A DNA stretch of 23,198 nucleotides from Candidatus Peribacteria bacterium (GTDB lineage Bacteria; Patescibacteriota; Gracilibacteria; UBA1369; LOWO2-01-FULL-3). How positions within the stretch are numbered: position 1 is the first letter of the stretch; every line of letters begins with the position of its first letter. A model generated the notes under the pieces. The model ran no database searches, had not been told where the DNA came from, and worked only from the letters and a program-made list of their open reading frames with translations. The stretch covers positions 1-23,198 of the forward strand of contig CALRHQ010000006.1 of the NCBI GenBank assembly GCA_943359415.1, written 5' to 3'. Position numbers and translations under genes: made by a program. Of this stretch, positions 22,059 to 23,198 are shown piece after piece.

Positions 22059-23111
22059 ATGACAGACACACTTACAAAACAATCAGAACCAGTCGATCAA
22101 AATCATCAAATAGAAATTCCACTTACAATGGAATTCGCAAATGATCCAAAAGGCTATAAAGAGGCAATATATGAAATTTTGTATGAAGCAATGATACAAC
22201 AACCACATGCAATTACCTCAGAGAATATACGAGTAGAACTAAGAAACAGAATTAAAAACGGTGAATTCAATGCAGAACCAGCAAGCATACAACAAGTGGC
22301 AAGTTTTTTGACACAAATAGAATCAGTATTAATACTCAAAGGCCTTTCAATAGTTACACATGACAAAGAAATAATAGCTACAAATACAAGAGTCAGTTTA
22401 TACAGATTACGAAGATTGGACGAAAACACACATAATTTAGACGATAAACCAAAGGAAGAAGAAGATACAGAAATAAATAAAGTAAAATACATCACAAGTA
22501 TTAAGCACATCTTTAGCCATAATCGTGCCGGATATCCTCTAATAATAGAAATTGCAAAACGCAAAGGAATTACCCTGGAAGATCTTCGAGACATTTTAGG
22601 ATATGACGAAATATCTCCGGTATTGGAAAAAATAAACAGCTTAGGATCATCATCCGAACTACCTCAAAGATTTAAAATACAAGCAATAGGTAAAAAATAT
22701 TTTTTAGTGATTTTCAAACCGCATCAACAAGAAAAACAAATACCGCCTTACGAACCAAAAATTATTCCGGAATTATTAGCTGTCGAAACAGCAACAATTT
22801 TTGGCATCAAAAGAAAAGTACAACAACTTATCCAACAAACCCTCCAAAATGCAGCAATTCTAGAAAAAACAAGCCTACGTGGAAAAAGCCAAGCTGACGT
22901 ACTAAGAGCGCAAAAACAAACAGCTCTCATGATTAGCTCAAAGATAAAAGATATAATCAAAACACTTGATCATCTTTCGACGGAAAAACCTACAACAAAA
23001 ACCATAGCGAATCAAATAAAAGAAAAATTGGAAGCAATCATTGGAAAATATGAAGATTCAAAAGCAACAGAATTTCCTCATGGATTAAGAAGAGAATTAC
23101 ACAATATATAA
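22059..23111 (+). CDS. unknown mainly helical protein, paralogous C-terminal domain
   Basis: 350 residues, no signal peptide or membrane helix. Residues about 25-120 and 140-220 look like two small helix-rich domains each ending in a beta-hairpin (LILKGLSIVTHDKEIIAT; FKIQAIGKKYFLVIF), a shape compatible with winged helices. A Glu/Asp-rich linker separates them. The C-terminal about 70 residues (from SLRGKSQADVLRAQ to the end) form a helical domain homologous to the end of the preceding broken gene. It starts 6 bases after that gene, so the two are co-transcribed. A DNA-binding role is only a possibility. A terminator follows at 23149-23198. Confidence 0.7.
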   Translation: MTDTLTKQSEPVDQNHQIEIPLTMEFANDPKGYKEAIYEILYEAMIQQPHAITSENIRVELRNRIKNGEFNAEPASIQQVASFLTQIESVLILKGLSIVTHDKEIIATNTRVSLYRLRRLDENTHNLDDKPKEEEDTEINKVKYITSIKHIFSHNRAGYPLIIEIAKRKGITLEDLRDILGYDEISPVLEKINSLGSSSELPQRFKIQAIGKKYFLVIFKPHQQEKQIPPYEPKIIPELLAVETATIFGIKRKVQQLIQQTLQNAAILEKTSLRGKSQADVLRAQKQTALMISSKIKDIIKTLDHLSTEKPTTKTIANQIKEKLEAIIGKYEDSKATEFPHGLRRELHNI

Positions 23112-23119
23112 TTTTGTGT

Positions 23120-23142
23120 AAAAAAAAACCCGCAGAAGCGGG
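23120..23142 (-). terminator. Rho-independent terminator for a minus-strand gene beyond the right edge
   Basis: Read on the minus strand, a 5-bp all-GC stem (CCCGC/GCGGG, 23142-23138 with 23133-23129) with a 4-base loop is followed directly by nine T (23128-23120). The U-tract is on this strand only, so it should stop transcription coming from the right. Confidence 0.7.
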
Positions 23143-23148
23143 GGGAAA

Positions 23149-23198
23149 AAAGTTTTAAACTAGCTGCATATAATGAGCTATTAAACTTTGTTTTTGTT
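23149..23198 (+). terminator. terminator-like hairpin for the gene ending at 23111
   Basis: 23149-23165 pairs with 23176-23189 over 14 base pairs with two small bulges (T56; A59-C60, last two digits of the coordinate) around a 10-base loop, and is followed by GTTTTTGTT to the window edge. It is AT-rich but has the right order of stem and T-tract for the plus strand. The loop holds a TATAAT (23169-23174) without a -35. Confidence 0.5.

Noticed and set aside
1..23198. TGA read as glycine (code 25)
   Set aside because: All recognised genes are full length without in-frame TGA; only absence of TGA as a stop is seen.
1..23198. tRNA, rRNA, tmRNA or insertion sequences
   Set aside because: I found no cloverleaf-like segment, rRNA sequence or transposase in any gap or frame.

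Overview
The window looks like chromosome from a low-GC (about mid-30s % by eye), compact, uncultivated-type bacterium. My best guess is the Patescibacteria/CPR radiation, near Peregrinibacteria/Gracilibacteria. This rests on tight gene packing, very AT-rich spacers, a four-Cys adenylate kinase, short or extended housekeeping proteins, several unrecognised proteins and the absence of TGA stops. No search was possible, so the lineage is an inference. All recognisable genes are intact under the standard code.

Layout. (1) 109-5872, + strand: adk, map, then a promoter and the alpha-operon block infA-rpmJ-rpsM-rpsK-rpsD-rpoA-rplQ-rplM-rpsI. (2) 5943-9254, +: two probable surface proteins. One is a Cys-rich protein with a prepilin-like N-terminus. 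The other has a beta-rich domain, a Thr/Pro/Asp repeat stalk and a Cys/hydrophobic/Arg tail resembling MYXO-CTERM-type sorting signals. (3) 9255-9464: a spacer with two inverted repeats, one a 28-bp stem, ending in the trmD promoter. (4) 9465-13072, +: trmD, a degenerate P-type ATPase-like membrane protein, a YggU/DUF167 gene and rsmA, overlapping or nearly so. (5) 18990-13067, - strand: pyrB-pyrC-pyrD-pyrK-pyrE-pyrF behind one good promoter; its last stop codon shares a palindromic CTATAG with the rsmA stop. (6) 19052-20367: a small membrane protein (+) converging on a two-gene - strand unit, a HicA-like fusion protein and an LRV-repeat-like protein. (7) 20470-21552, +: carA from its own promoter. 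(8) 21623-23111, +: a frameshifted gene and an intact gene sharing a homologous C-terminal domain, then a convergent terminator pair.

Together the pyr genes and carA encode nearly all of de novo UMP synthesis: carbamoyl phosphate small subunit, aspartate transcarbamoylase, dihydroorotase, NAD-linked class 1B dihydroorotate dehydrogenase (PyrD+PyrK), orotate phosphoribosyltransferase and OMP decarboxylase. Only carB is not in the window.

Three genome-wide habits stand out. Almost no gene has a Shine-Dalgarno motif. Three genes (5943, trmD, carA) have a promoter whose predicted transcription start is the start codon itself. Of 30 stop codons I read 24 TAA, 6 TAG and 0 TGA. The most unusual proteins are the catalytically dead P-type ATPase relative and the surface protein with the sorting-signal-like tail.
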